A stretch of DNA of 64,000 nt from Vibrio metschnikovii CIP 69.14 (GTDB taxonomy: Bacteria > Pseudomonadota > Gammaproteobacteria > Enterobacterales > Vibrionaceae), in the NCBI RefSeq assembly GCF_000176155.1, contig NZ_ACZO01000007.1, positions 620,001-684,000 of the forward strand, in the 5' to 3' direction. The first letter of the stretch is position 1; each line of letters opens with the position of its first letter. Below the pieces are notes generated by a model, which was given only the letters and a program-made list of their open reading frames with translations, searched no databases and was not told the origin of the DNA. Of this stretch, positions 42,413-52,062 are shown piece by piece. The translations under genes were made by a program, and so were the position numbers.

Positions 42413-44587
42413 ATGAATAAGGTAATCACTCAGATGTTGACTAAAACGCTACTTTCTACCTCAATATTGCTTGCTCTTTCTCCTGCGGCGTTTGCCGAAA
42501 AAACAACTCAGTTTGATGAAGTGGTCGTATCTGCGACACGGACGGCGCAAAGTCTTGATAATACCGCAGCCTCGGTAGCTGTGATCTCAAGTAAAGAATT
42601 AGAAGCGACTATGGTTAGAGACGTTGCGGACATTTTTGAATACACGCCGGGAGTAACGACCAGTGGTTCTTCACGTCAAGGAATGCAAACCATTAATATT
42701 CGGGGTATAGAGGGTAACCGCATTAAAATTTTGGTTGATGGTGTTACACAAAGCCAAGCTTTTGATGACGGAGGGCCTTACTCTTTTATTAGTTCAAGCG
42801 CTATTAGCATTGAACCAGACATGCTGAAAAGTGTTGAAATTGTTAAAGGGGCGGCATCAAGCTTACATGGAAGTGATGCTATTGGCGGCGTTGTAGCTTT
42901 TGAGACCAAAGATCCACGAGATTTTTTAAAAGGGGATGCGACGACAGGTGGACAAATTAAATTATCTTATGCTTCGGAAGATAAATCATTCAGTGAACAC
43001 GTTGCTATTGCTCATCGTAGCGGTGATTTAGAAACCTTAGTGGCGTTTACTCGTCGTGATGGTCAAGAGCCAAAAAACTTTGGTGATCACAAAGAAAATT
43101 ATTCAATTTCTGGACAAGACAGCGCGAATAATGACTTATTATTGAAGCTACAATATCAACTTTCTGAAGCGCATCGAATCGAGTTTACAGGAGAAATGCT
43201 GCGTAATCAGGTTGACTCTGATATTGTTCACTCAAGTTATAAAAATTATACCGGACGAGATATTACCAAGCAGTACCGTTTTGGATTAAAACATATTTGG
43301 TTTTCTGATTTACCGCTTGCCGATACGATAACCAGTCGAGTCTCATGGCAAAGTAAGGAAGAAAACGGTTTAACTAAGCGTTTTCAGCCAGCCTCTGCCG
43401 GAAGACCTCCTTATCAACCCGCTAACAATGATAATCATCAAACGAAAGATTATTTTTATAGCGATGACAAAATTGAATTAGAAGCTCAGTTCGATAAGCT
43501 CATTACTTTAAATAATAGTGAGCATAATATTATGTATGGTATCAATTTGCTAAGCAGTGATATTTCAAATATTAACAATGAATATAATTCTGATCCAGCG
43601 ACACCAAATCAGGTGATTGTGTATACACCCGATGCTGAAGAACAGAAAATTGGTTTATTTATTCAAAACGAAATTGCTTTGCTTAATGGTAATTTGATTG
43701 TAACACCTGGTTTACGTTACGATTCATTCAGAACTGAACCTGGTGATAATGCTGGAAAAGGGCTATCCAAATTTAATGATTCTGCTGTAACCGGGCGGTT
43801 GGGTACTCTTTATCGTTTAGACCCAAACAGTGCAATTTTCGCGCAAGTGAGTCAGGGGTTGCGCTCACCTAACTTTACCGAGCTTTACTATAGCTTTAGT
43901 AACCTTGCTCATGGTTACGTTATTGAGCCTAATCCAAATCTTAAGTCTGAAAAAAGCCTTTCTTATGAGCTAGGCTATCGTCACAATAACGATTTTTCTG
44001 CAACAGATATCTCACTATTTTATAGCAGCTATGATGATTTTATAGAGCGGGTAGTGACTAAGGTCGAATCGAAAATAAACTATCACTCTTATATCAATTT
44101 ACGTGAAGCGACTATTAAGGGCGTCGAATTATCTAATCAGTTAAAGTTAGATGAATTATTGAATGCTCCACGAGGGTTGACAACTCGATTAGCAGCGAAT
44201 TATACCGAAGGTAAAGATGGTGATGGACGACCTCTTAATAGTATCAATCCATGGAATGTTGTGGCAGCTTTGAATTTTGATGATCCAGATTCGACATGGG
44301 GAACGAGTTTAAAACTCAACTATACTGCGGGAAAATCAAACCGTAATATTAATAATGATAAAGCAACTGGTGGTACAGAGAATCAAGTTGAGTTATCTAG
44401 TTCAACTATTTTTGATATTACAGCTTATTATAAACCAATCAAAGACCTGACTTTGACTGCTGGTATATTTAATATTGCAGATAAAGAGTATTACCGCTGG
44501 AATGACATTAGAGGTAAGAATATTTTAGATAATGATTATTCTCAATCGAAGCGTAATTTTGCAATTACGGCAAAATATGAGTTTTAA
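42413..44587 (+). CDS. TonB-dependent haem/haemoglobin receptor (HutA/HutR type)
   Basis: A 724-residue receptor. The signal peptide ends PAAFA (about residue 28). Then come TonB box FDEVVVSATR (about 34-43), the plug (VRDVADIFEYTPGV, INIRGIEGNRIKILVDGV, SVEIVKGAASSLHGSDAIGGVVAFETKDP) and a barrel ending FAITAKYEF. The haem receptor pair is recognisable as LRSPNFTELYY (FRAP-like) and EPNPNLKSEKS (NPNL). It belongs to the TonB-haemoglobin/transferrin/lactoferrin group and should take haem across the outer membrane. ATG at 42413 is used; ATG at 42434 also gives a plausible signal peptide. It is followed by tonB-exbB-exbD, which can power it. Confidence 0.85.
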   Translation: MNKVITQMLTKTLLSTSILLALSPAAFAEKTTQFDEVVVSATRTAQSLDNTAASVAVISSKELEATMVRDVADIFEYTPGVTTSGSSRQGMQTINIRGIEGNRIKILVDGVTQSQAFDDGGPYSFISSSAISIEPDMLKSVEIVKGAASSLHGSDAIGGVVAFETKDPRDFLKGDATTGGQIKLSYASEDKSFSEHVAIAHRSGDLETLVAFTRRDGQEPKNFGDHKENYSISGQDSANNDLLLKLQYQLSEAHRIEFTGEMLRNQVDSDIVHSSYKNYTGRDITKQYRFGLKHIWFSDLPLADTITSRVSWQSKEENGLTKRFQPASAGRPPYQPANNDNHQTKDYFYSDDKIELEAQFDKLITLNNSEHNIMYGINLLSSDISNINNEYNSDPATPNQVIVYTPDAEEQKIGLFIQNEIALLNGNLIVTPGLRYDSFRTEPGDNAGKGLSKFNDSAVTGRLGTLYRLDPNSAIFAQVSQGLRSPNFTELYYSFSNLAHGYVIEPNPNLKSEKSLSYELGYRHNNDFSATDISLFYSSYDDFIERVVTKVESKINYHSYINLREATIKGVELSNQLKLDELLNAPRGLTTRLAANYTEGKDGDGRPLNSINPWNVVAALNFDDPDSTWGTSLKLNYTAGKSNRNINNDKATGGTENQVELSSSTIFDITAYYKPIKDLTLTAGIFNIADKEYYRWNDIRGKNILDNDYSQSKRNFAITAKYEF

Positions 44588-44779
44588 TTATTAAAGTAAA
44601 AGGTGATTTTGCTCTGCCATAGTTTTAGATTGTCTTCTGACATCTGAAGCTATGGCATTACATTAACTGATTATGCCCAAAACATTCATCCGACCTATCT
44701 CAAACTAAACTCTTATTCATTGAAATATAAAGCTTTACTGCAATTTTTACCTCTTCGGCTCAAGTTGTCATCTTTTGTA

Positions 44780-44803
44780 AATGATAATGCAATTGATAAT
44801 TGA
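44780..44803. promoter_or_regulatory. Possible Fur-binding region upstream of tonB
   Basis: Three GATA-type hexamers (ATGATAATG, TTGATAATT, TGATATT) are packed in 24 bases, about 65 bases before the tonB start. This is weaker than the boxes in the siderophore locus. Confidence 0.45.
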
Positions 44804-44867
44804 TATTGTTTAGTTGTTGGGTAATAATCTCCCCATTAAGGCGCTTAGTTTTGATTTGGAGCACGAC

Positions 44868-45566
44868 GTGAATTTCCCCAGATATTGTGTTGCGGCGACA
44901 CTTTCACTTGCCATTCATGGAACCCTGCTGTTGATGGATGATGAAGCCAAAGTTTTTGCTATGCCAGCTGGGAATCAATCGACCTCGGTATCGCTCAACT
45001 TTGTTGCTCAACCTCAAACTGTACGTCATGAGCAGCTGGTGTCATCGCCAACTGAACCTAAACAGCAGAGCAAGCCGAATACGCCGAAGCCAGAGCAGAG
45101 AAAGCCTCAAGAAGCGAAAAAGGTAGTGAAGTCGGATAAACCTGCTCCTGCGACTCAACCATTGGAGAAAAAAACAGCGCCCTCATCATCATCGTCGGTA
45201 GTCAAGGAAGAACCGACCAATCAGTGGCAAGAGAATAAGGAGCCGGCTCCAGAGCCCAGTCGTAGTGGGATAACCAATCAACCTACGCTTGTGGAAACGC
45301 CCTCATTTCTTTCGCGCCCCACACCGCCTCACTACCCAAGGCTGGCTCAAAAGCGTGGTATTGAGGGGGTGGCTTTATATGAAGTGTGGCTGGATGAGCA
45401 TGGCCGACAAATTAAGCAAATTTTACTCTCTTCATCGGGAGCTCAATTGCTCGATCAATCGGCGCTGAGTGCGATTAAACAATGGAAATTTTCACCTTAC
45501 ACGGTGAATGGGCAAACCATGGCTCACCGTGTGCAAATCCCTGTACGTTTTAAATTGGAAGGATAA
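44868..45566 (+). CDS. tonB: TonB energy-transducing protein (TonB1-type)
   Basis: A 232-residue protein. One N-terminal helix carries the S-x3-H pair (SLAIHG) needed for contact with ExbB/ExbD. A Pro/Lys/Glu-rich periplasmic spacer covers about residues 50-140 (KPNTPKPEQRKPQEAKK..). The C-terminal TonB domain is HYPRLAQKRGIEGVALYEV.. to VQIPVRFKLEG. GTG at 44868 is chosen because GGAG lies six bases upstream; the open frame extends 18 codons further without a ribosome site. Its TAA overlaps the exbB ATG by one base. It spans the envelope and powers the haem receptor and probably the siderophore receptor. Confidence 0.9.
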   Translation: MNFPRYCVAATLSLAIHGTLLLMDDEAKVFAMPAGNQSTSVSLNFVAQPQTVRHEQLVSSPTEPKQQSKPNTPKPEQRKPQEAKKVVKSDKPAPATQPLEKKTAPSSSSSVVKEEPTNQWQENKEPAPEPSRSGITNQPTLVETPSFLSRPTPPHYPRLAQKRGIEGVALYEVWLDEHGRQIKQILLSSSGAQLLDQSALSAIKQWKFSPYTVNGQTMAHRVQIPVRFKLEG

Positions 45567-46273
45567 TGGAACTACTGACTCAACTTGAGCAAGAGCTTGG
45601 CCTGATGGCTTGGCCATTATTTTTGTGCTCTCTTTTCGCGACGATGATTATCGTTGAACGTCTAATCCAAGTGTTATTTACCCTTGGGGCCAGTCGAGGT
45701 TCGATTGGTGCGGCGCTTAATCAAATTTCCCCGATGCACAGCGATCAAATTGAAGCGTTAGCAGAGGAGTTATCGACTAGACGGTCACTACTTTACAAAG
45801 GGGTCGCGATGCTGTTGGCTCATCACGATTTTTCTAAAGGGCTACGTGAAGATACGGCGGGGATCTGGCTTCAAGATAAGCGCCATCAGCTTCATTCCGG
45901 ATTACGATTATTATCCCTGATTGGTGCGATCAGTCCATTACTGGGTTTATTAGGTACGGTACTCGGATTAATTGAAATGTTTAAAGGTGTCGCGCTTTCG
46001 TCTGGCAATATTACACCGAATGATCTCGCCGATGGATTAGGGATTGCGATGCGCACGACGGCAGCAGGTTTATTGATTGCCGTCCCTGCGATTACCGCGG
46101 CTCAATTACTTGGTGCATGGGCAGATAGAGTCATGGCGAAACTTGAGCATACTTTAAACTATGTCAATTTATGGCTTGAAGGGGTATCGCTACAGCATGA
46201 CTGCACTACTAAAAATGGACGTTGCAGCCATGCTAATCATGTCGTTGAAAAAACAGCGGTCAATCCATCATGA
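45566..46273 (+). CDS. exbB: ExbB proton-channel subunit
   Basis: A 235-residue MotA/TolQ/ExbB protein with three membrane helices (about 13-33, 132-152, 170-190). The family motif is LRLLSLIGAISPLLGLLGTVLGLIEMFKGVA, with GLGIAMRTTAAGLLIAVPAI following. It forms the pentameric proton channel with ExbD. It overlaps tonB by one base and exbD by four, so the three are translated from one mRNA. Confidence 0.92.
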   Translation: MELLTQLEQELGLMAWPLFLCSLFATMIIVERLIQVLFTLGASRGSIGAALNQISPMHSDQIEALAEELSTRRSLLYKGVAMLLAHHDFSKGLREDTAGIWLQDKRHQLHSGLRLLSLIGAISPLLGLLGTVLGLIEMFKGVALSSGNITPNDLADGLGIAMRTTAAGLLIAVPAITAAQLLGAWADRVMAKLEHTLNYVNLWLEGVSLQHDCTTKNGRCSHANHVVEKTAVNPS

Positions 46274-46677
46274 TTAAAACGCCGCCAACGACAGAATCAT
46301 CACTGATGCCAGATTTAACGCCATTATTGGATATCATCTTTATTGTGATGGTCTTTCTACTGCTGACTGCCGCGGTTAAGTTTACGTCATTAGACGTGTC
46401 TTTACCGAGCACCGATTCATCTGTGGTCAGTGAAATCAATACCCAATCCATTACGGTGAATATTTTGGCTCAACAGCCGTATTGGGCAATTGATGGTACC
46501 ACTTATGTCGCTTGGCAAGATTTTACAGAGGCATTATTAAAGCGCAGCAAAACCAGCGAACAGCCTATTGTGATTGCAGCGGATAAAACCGCTCAAGTAC
46601 AGAATTTGGTCAAGTTACTGGCATTTTTACAAGATAATGGCATTGCAGCGACACAGCTTTTGACTGATGACGATTAA
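46270..46677 (+). CDS. exbD: ExbD proton-channel subunit
   Basis: A 135-residue protein with one helix containing the essential Asp: MPDLTPLLDIIFIVMVFLLLTAAV (Asp about residue 19 in LLDII). A periplasmic domain ends TAQVQNLVKLLAFLQDNGIAATQLLTDDD. It completes the TonB-ExbB-ExbD motor. The hutBCD haem importer genes that follow exbD in V. cholerae are absent here. The stop overlaps the end of the convergent AraC gene by four bases. Confidence 0.92.
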   Translation: MIKTPPTTESSLMPDLTPLLDIIFIVMVFLLLTAAVKFTSLDVSLPSTDSSVVSEINTQSITVNILAQQPYWAIDGTTYVAWQDFTEALLKRSKTSEQPIVIAADKTAQVQNLVKLLAFLQDNGIAATQLLTDDD

Positions 46678-47570
46678 CGTAGAGTTTGAAACTGATTGCG
46701 AAACGTTTTTGGTGTCATGGCTTTAATCGCTTTAAATTGGCGATTAAAATTGGATAGATTACTAAAGCCAGTTTTCTCAGCAACCAGAGCAATGGGAAGC
46801 GAAGAACTGGCTAGCAGCTCACATGCTTTACCGATCCGAAACTTTTTAAGATGTTCAGAAAAACTCATCGAGTAGTGTTTTTCAAATAAGCGATAGGTTG
46901 AGCTTTCACTCATATGCAGTACACGGCATAAATCGGTTATTTTTATCGGGTCAGCGAAATGAGATTCGATATAGCGTTTGGCAAGGTGGACTTTTTTGTG
47001 TGCTTCACTGTTGGCACTTAATTGCGATAGTCGGTAGCTAGAGGCTGATAAACGCTGAGCGTCTTGATCTTCCGCCATGATCAATAACGACTCTATAATT
47101 CGTAGCGCCTGATAAGAACTGGCTAACTTTTCAATATCACTCAACTGGTTAGCAATAGCCTGAGCCGTTGCGTGGCTCAGTTTTAAGCCGTAGGCTGAAT
47201 TCTCAAGTAAACGTTGAATAGACTGTGTCGGTGGTAAGATAGCTTGAATTTTATCAATCCATTCTGGTTTAAACCAGACAATCGTTGAGTGCAGTGCTTG
47301 CGCTTGTTTGTGGTGTAGGCGACCAGTGATCATATGAGGCAAGCCGGGGCCATATAATAATAAGGTGTGATCGTCCACGGTACCGCTAGCATCCCCTGCA
47401 AAATAGTTTCCCTGAAAGTTTTGGTTCGGGTTGTGATAGAGCACCAATTCATATTCCGTATGATAATGCCACGGGCAAGAAAACTCTTCCGTATCCGCTT
47501 GGCAGTGATAATGACGGATAACCCAGTCATGGTTTAGGCTCTGCAGTACATTTTCAATCAAAGGGCGCAT
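46674..47570 (-). CDS. AraC-family transcriptional regulator
   Basis: A 298-residue protein. An N-terminal cupin-like domain (CPWHYHTEYELVLYHNPNQNFQGNYFAGD..LLLYGPGLPHMI) precedes two HTH motifs of the AraC type (IKITDLCRVLHMSESSTYRLFEKHYSMSF and IALVAEKTGFSNLSNFNRQFKAIKAMTPKTFR, about 208-292). ATG at 47570 follows GGAG by eight bases and is preferred to the earlier 47600 start. Cupin-AraC proteins of this kind usually sense sugars. The divergent neighbour is a SetA-like efflux transporter, which may be its target (inference). Confidence 0.85.
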   Translation of the reverse strand: MRPLIENVLQSLNHDWVIRHYHCQADTEEFSCPWHYHTEYELVLYHNPNQNFQGNYFAGDASGTVDDHTLLLYGPGLPHMITGRLHHKQAQALHSTIVWFKPEWIDKIQAILPPTQSIQRLLENSAYGLKLSHATAQAIANQLSDIEKLASSYQALRIIESLLIMAEDQDAQRLSASSYRLSQLSANSEAHKKVHLAKRYIESHFADPIKITDLCRVLHMSESSTYRLFEKHYSMSFSEHLKKFRIGKACELLASSSLPIALVAEKTGFSNLSNFNRQFKAIKAMTPKTFRNQFQTLR

Positions 47571-47811
47571 AGCTGTTCTCCATCTATTGGCTCTGATCAT
47601 AAAGGCTTAGCCTTTTCTGTCAAATGATGTATTTATTTTGACGGTTTAGTATTAAAAGTGGCAGGAATAGCATCATTTATCTTATCAGGATTGATTACAC
47701 TAGCGGCGTGTTCTCCTACAACTTAAAGCGGCAGCGCCAAGCAACTTGGGAACATGGTAATTTTTATTTGTGACTCGTATCGGGTTACTTCCTGCCATTG
47801 GATAGCATGAC

Positions 47812-49023
47812 ATGTATCAAGATAAAACCGCCTTATTGTTTATCATGACCGCCTTAGTGACGGGATTATGTGGGGCTTTTTTTTACCCATTATCGAGTCT
47901 ATTTATTGTTGAAGCGCTCGGTGCTTCGCCGATGATGCTGAGTGTGTATATGGTCATGGCGGTTGTGAGTTCCGTGGTGGTGTCGCAGTGGTTAGCCAGA
48001 CAATCGGATCGGCACTGGCAACGCAAAGTGATTTTATTGGTAGCACTTGGCTGTTATTTGATCACTGTGGTCAGTTTTACCCTCATTCGTAGTTATTGGT
48101 TAGCGATTGTTGTCGTTACCCTATTTGGTAGTGTAAGTGGTGCATCGTTTGGTCAACTGTTTGCCCTAGGACGGGAGTACGCTGATCGCCATGTGGCAGA
48201 TAAAACTACTTTTCTTGCCACGATGCGCGCAGGGATTGCCATTGCTTGGGTGTTTGGCCCTCCTTTGGCATTTATGCTCAAAGCCAGCTTTGGTTTTAAT
48301 GCGGCGTTCAGTGTTTCTGCTGTGATTGTGACGATTGCTATTGTGCTGATTGCTAAATATTTACCGAAAGGTGTTGAAAAAGCGTCAGCCTCAGATCCTG
48401 CTGCCGCGTTATCATTACCCAAGCAAGGGGCGGTAAAGCGGCTTATCATTTTATATTGTATGACGATGGTGTTTACCTTTGCAGCGAATAATTTATACAT
48501 TACCAGCATGCCTTTGTATCTTTCACAAGAGTTGCTCGTTCCCGCTCATTGGTTAGGCTTACTGTTTGGGATGGCAGCGTTATGTGAAATACCAATCATG
48601 TTGCTGGCGGGGAAATTAGCGCAGCGTTTTGGTACGACTCAACTTCTGTGCGCGGGTATAATGAGTGGCATGGCATTTTATTTGATTATGCTAACCAATA
48701 CGACCTTCACCACTTTATTATTAGCGCAAATCCTCAATGGCTTTTTTATCGGTGTCTGTGCGACTTTAGGCATGGTGGTGTTGCAGGATATGATGCCTGA
48801 TCGTTTGGGGACAGCTTCCACACTGTTTTCCAGTATTCTTAGTATTAGCTCATTAGTGGCGAGTGTAGCGTTGGGTGTCGTGGGTGAGCTGTTCAACTAT
48901 TTCAGTACGCTGTATGTCTCGCTGATTGGCGCTGTGGCGGCATTAATCTTGCTCAGAGTTTTTATATGGTTAGCCGCAAAGCACGAGCAGCGCGCTAGCG
49001 TTACTTCTAACGCGCTGAGCTAG
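47812..49023 (+). CDS. SetA/SotA-like MFS sugar efflux transporter
   Basis: A 403-residue twelve-helix MFS protein. The loop SQWLARQSDRHWQRKVILLVALGCYL (about 63-88), FGQLFALGREYADRH, FLATMRAGIAIAWVFGPPLAFML and LAGKLAQRFGTTQLLCAG are like the SetA/SetB family, which exports sugars and analogues. The substrate here is not known. ATG at 47812, 241 bases from the divergent AraC regulator. Confidence 0.8.
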   Translation: MYQDKTALLFIMTALVTGLCGAFFYPLSSLFIVEALGASPMMLSVYMVMAVVSSVVVSQWLARQSDRHWQRKVILLVALGCYLITVVSFTLIRSYWLAIVVVTLFGSVSGASFGQLFALGREYADRHVADKTTFLATMRAGIAIAWVFGPPLAFMLKASFGFNAAFSVSAVIVTIAIVLIAKYLPKGVEKASASDPAAALSLPKQGAVKRLIILYCMTMVFTFAANNLYITSMPLYLSQELLVPAHWLGLLFGMAALCEIPIMLLAGKLAQRFGTTQLLCAGIMSGMAFYLIMLTNTTFTTLLLAQILNGFFIGVCATLGMVVLQDMMPDRLGTASTLFSSILSISSLVASVALGVVGELFNYFSTLYVSLIGAVAALILLRVFIWLAAKHEQRASVTSNALS

Positions 49024-49049
49024 CCTTAATGAAGGTAATCATTAAGGCT
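49022..49049. terminator. Bidirectional terminator between the MFS gene and trhO
   Basis: AGCCTTAATGA and TCATTAAGGCT form an 11-bp stem with a 6-base loop directly after the MFS stop. The genes converge here. Confidence 0.8.
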
Positions 49050-49066
49050 AAAGCTTGAATGGCAGA

Positions 49067-50056
49067 TTAACGAGGTTTTTTTTGGTTACGTTGCTGGGCT
49101 TTACGGGCTAACTTTTCAGCTCGTTTTTGTTCGATAATCTGCGCTGTATCGCTGCCAATGTGCGCTTCACCTCTTTGTTTGGCTAACTGCACTTGTTTTT
49201 CTCTTTCACGAAAGCGTGCCAGTTGTTCTTCGCTATGAGTGCCAAAGCATTGTGGACAACTAACCCCTTGTTCAAACTGTTCACTTTGCTTATCTTGTTC
49301 GGTAATCGGTAACCGGCAGGCATTACAGATTTGGTAATCACTTTCTTGTAATCCATGACCAACCGCGACGCGGCCATCGAAGACATAACAATCACCTTGC
49401 CATAAGCTCTCTTGCTCTGGCACTTCCTCTAAGTATTTTAAAATGCCACCTTCGAGGTGATAAACCTCTTCAAATCCTTGTTCTTTAAGATAAGCGGTGG
49501 ATTTTTCACAGCGAATGCCGCCGGTACAAAACATCGCTACTTTTTTATGTTTCTCAGGATCGAGGTTTTGTTTTACATAGTCGGGAAACTCACGGAAAGT
49601 TTCGGTATGTGGATTTTGAGCATGCTTAAAGGTGCCAATTTGGATCTCATAATCGTTACGAGTATCGACGACCAGCACTTCAGGATCGGAAATCAGCGCA
49701 TTCCATTCTTTCGGCTTAACATAAGTGCCAACCACATGACGAGGATTAATACCTTCAACTCCCATCGTCACGATTTCTTTTTTGAGTTTGACCTTGCTGC
49801 GCTGAAAGGGCTGCTCTGAAGCCAAAGATTCTTTATAAACGGTTCCTTTGAGGCAAGGCTCTGTATCCAGCCAAGCAATTAAAGCATCAATGCCTTCTCG
49901 TGATGAGGCAACCGTGCCGTTAATCCCTTCGCTAGCGAGTAATAATGTACCGCGGATATGATGCTTTTCCATTAGCTCAAGCAGTGGAGCTTGCAGCGTT
50001 TGGTAATGGTTAAGCTCGACAAACTTGTACAGAGCACAGACAACATAGTGACTCAT
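49067..50056 (-). CDS. trhO: tRNA uridine 5-hydroxylase (TrhO, rhodanese fold)
   Basis: A 329-residue protein of the YceA/TrhO family. An N-terminal acylphosphatase-like domain ([15 protein letters not shown]) is followed by a rhodanese domain with the active Cys in [16 protein letters not shown] (about 172-187). A zinc-like Cys set CNAC..CPQC (about 243-268) and a Lys/Arg-rich tail complete it. It forms 5-hydroxyuridine at position 34 of certain tRNAs, using O2. Housekeeping gene, monocistronic. Confidence 0.92.
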   Translation of the reverse strand: MSHYVVCALYKFVELNHYQTLQAPLLELMEKHHIRGTLLLASEGINGTVASSREGIDALIAWLDTEPCLKGTVYKESLASEQPFQRSKVKLKKEIVTMGVEGINPRHVVGTYVKPKEWNALISDPEVLVVDTRNDYEIQIGTFKHAQNPHTETFREFPDYVKQNLDPEKHKKVAMFCTGGIRCEKSTAYLKEQGFEEVYHLEGGILKYLEEVPEQESLWQGDCYVFDGRVAVGHGLQESDYQICNACRLPITEQDKQSEQFEQGVSCPQCFGTHSEEQLARFREREKQVQLAKQRGEAHIGSDTAQIIEQKRAEKLARKAQQRNQKKPR

Positions 50057-50363
50057 TGGGGACCTTTTAAAAACCGTATAAAGAGTTGGCGCGTAGTATA
50101 GCGAAGCATGGCTTGTACAAACACGGATAGTTTATAGGGGTATAAGCGGTACTTTCGGATAAAAATCGTGACAATTGAATGGAGGTTGTGTGGACTGAGA
50201 TGAGCAGCATTGGCTCAATATTCATCTTGTTCAGAAATTTCGTATGTTATTGTCAGTTTATATGGGTTTCCATCACAATTTTTTTCTCTAAACTAAGCAC
50301 TATCTTAGGAAAGACAATAATTCTTTGTCTAAATTGAATCGTTAAATTTATTGAGGAAAAGAC
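50057..50363. other. Intergenic region before the DoxX gene, with a LysR-like palindrome
   Basis: A 307-base gap with divergent promoters for trhO and doxX. AGACAA-N7-TTGTCT at 50312-50330 is a LysR-type palindrome 33 bases before the DoxX start. Nothing else was seen. Confidence 0.5.
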
Positions 50364-50810
50364 ATGAAATCACTCATTACCAAGCTGGTTGAATCAAAAT
50401 CTGGTTACAGTACACTGGCTTTACGTATCCCGATTGGGATTGTTTTTATGGCACACGGCGCACAAAAGTTATTCGGCTGGTTTGGTGGTTATGGACTAGA
50501 GGGAACCGGACAATGGATGGCATCGATCGGTTTAGGCCCGGGTATGTTGATGGCATTTTTAGCCGGCAGTGGTGAGTTTTTTGGTGGTTTAGCCATTTTA
50601 CTGGGTATTTTGACTCGTCCTGCTGCAGCGGTACTTTCTGTAACTATGTTAGTAGCTATTTTTGCGGTGCATTTTGAGCATGGTTTATTCATGTCGAATG
50701 GTGGTTACGAATTTGCATTAGCTTTATTGGCGGCCAGCGTGTCGTTAATGATGTCTGGTGCGGGTAAATTGAGTATCGATCAGATTATTTCTCAACGTCT
50801 GCGTGGCTAA
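50364..50810 (+). CDS. DoxX-family membrane protein
   Basis: A 148-residue protein with four helices: ALRIPIGIVFMAHGAQKLFGWFGGYGLEGTGQWM (about 20-53), a stretch through FLAGSGEFFGGLAILLGILTRPAA, then VTMLVAIFAVHFEHG and ALALLAASVSLMMSGAGKLSID. This is the standard DoxX/YphA layout. Some relatives respond to quinone-like or redox stress; function here is not certain. ATG at 50364 follows GAGGAAAAG. Confidence 0.85.
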   Translation: MKSLITKLVESKSGYSTLALRIPIGIVFMAHGAQKLFGWFGGYGLEGTGQWMASIGLGPGMLMAFLAGSGEFFGGLAILLGILTRPAAAVLSVTMLVAIFAVHFEHGLFMSNGGYEFALALLAASVSLMMSGAGKLSIDQIISQRLRG

Positions 50811-50855
50811 GTTAGTGTATCGGCCTCAAGGCTGGTAATGAGTATCGAGATTGAT

Positions 50856-50888
50856 AAAATGCCGACTTTGTACAAGTGCGGCATTTTT
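50856..50888. terminator. Terminator after the DoxX gene
   Basis: AAATGCCG and CGGCATTT stem around ACTTTGTACAAGTG (itself partly paired), followed by a T-run. It works for both convergent genes. Confidence 0.85.
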
Positions 50889-50898
50889 GTTGTCTAGC

Positions 50899-51738
50899 TT
50901 ATATCGAGATTTTCATTGCTACTGGGTAAGTGAAGAAAATAAGATGGATAAAATTAAATAAGAAGTGCAAGAGCACGGCAACCCACAAACGACCACTGCA
51001 ATAATAGATCGCACCATAAAAAGCACCAGCTAAAGTGGCAAATAGTGCTAAAGTGACGCCTCCTGCTAGGTGAGCTAAGCCAAATAGACTACTCGCAATA
51101 ATAATACCTAAACTAAATCCCCACTTATCCGTTATTTTTTGTTGTAAATAACCTCGGAAGAACGCTTCTTCTGCAACGCAGGTCAACAACGCATTATTAA
51201 GAGCAAATAACCACCACCATGTAGGGAGCGTTAACTCTGGTTTAATCGCACCGAATCCCCAAGCAAGCAATAACAAACTGAATAATGGTAGTGAAAGTAA
51301 AACCACTTGCCGCCAAGGAATGCGCTGCTGATGACCTAATAGGGTAGGATAAGCCAGCAGAAGGGCAAAGAAGACCATCGGTTTATCGAGATTAAGATAG
51401 AGATTGAAAGGGACACTATTCGGCCCCGCCAGCACCCCATCTAAGACTTTAGGGTTTTCAAATCCTGGGATAATGTGTAACAACAATAAGCCGCACCAAA
51501 CGAGCAAAGTACACTGTGCTACGGTTTGCCAACGCTTGGCGAGCGATGGTGTGTAATACGCGAGTATCAGCCCTAGTGAAACATACAAAAATGCGAGACT
51601 AGAGAGGCGTTCTGTGAACCATGCTCCAACCAGTGAGAGAGCAAGTAACGAGAAGGTGAGTAAAAGACGTTTTTGAAAGCCCACGATTACGGCCAGCAAC
51701 AAGGGTATCCAAATCCATAAAGAGGGATGAATTAGCAT
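50899..51738 (-). CDS. CPBP-family intramembrane metalloprotease (CAAX protease-like)
   Basis: A 279-residue protein with about eight helices. The glutamate motif CVAEEAFFRGYLQQK (about 188-202), then SSLFGLAHLAGG (His about 224) and VAVLLHFLFNF (His about 258), define the CPBP/Abi family. Members cleave membrane proteins or modify bacteriocin-like peptides; the substrate is unknown. No bacteriocin gene is adjacent. It is followed on the same strand only by its terminator. Confidence 0.85.
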   Translation of the reverse strand: MLIHPSLWIWIPLLLAVIVGFQKRLLLTFSLLALSLVGAWFTERLSSLAFLYVSLGLILAYYTPSLAKRWQTVAQCTLLVWCGLLLLHIIPGFENPKVLDGVLAGPNSVPFNLYLNLDKPMVFFALLLAYPTLLGHQQRIPWRQVVLLSLPLFSLLLLAWGFGAIKPELTLPTWWWLFALNNALLTCVAEEAFFRGYLQQKITDKWGFSLGIIIASSLFGLAHLAGGVTLALFATLAGAFYGAIYYCSGRLWVAVLLHFLFNFIHLIFFTYPVAMKISI

Positions 51739-51777
51739 AAAAATATTCTTAACGTGTGGTTTATTATTGAATGTTTA

Positions 51778-51952
51778 TAGGGTCTGTTGACCCTTTGCGA
51801 TTAAAACGTTTTTAGCTGAACCCTTCGGGCTGCGTTTATGGTTCCTTTCTACGGCGTTATCGGTTTCTCAGGTAGAATAACTACATTTCTCTGCTTTGTA
51901 TAAAGAAGCCACAAATTGCTGAAAAATCAGCTCAAAAGGTCAGCGGACCCTA
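51778..51952. mobile_element. MITE-like element with 20-bp inverted ends and TA flanks
   Basis: Ends TAGGGTCTGTTGACCCTTTG (51778-51797) and, inverted, TAGGGTCCGCTGACCTTTTG (51933-51952) agree at 17 of 20. The 175-bp interior has no coding frame but holds small hairpins (for example AACCCTTCGGGCT). The TA at both outer edges fits target duplication by IS630/mariner-type transposases. It occupies most of the gap between the CPBP protease and tyrS. Confidence 0.7.
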
Positions 51953-52062
51953 AGTATAGAGAATGATTAGCTATCATCATATTCTACCAGTGAGCTGAGG
52001 TTTATTCGCTAGGTTGAGGTTGTAAGGCACCATAATTATGGTGCCTATTTACACTGTAAAAC

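Noticed and set aside
47698-47760. Possible further copy of the Vibrio repeat upstream of the MFS gene
   Set aside because: Only a short AACTTAAAGCGGCAGCG-like stretch matches and neither end is present.
50899-51738. CPBP protease as a bacteriocin immunity or maturation protein
   Set aside because: No small precursor peptide gene or bacteriocin exporter is adjacent; the family has many other roles.
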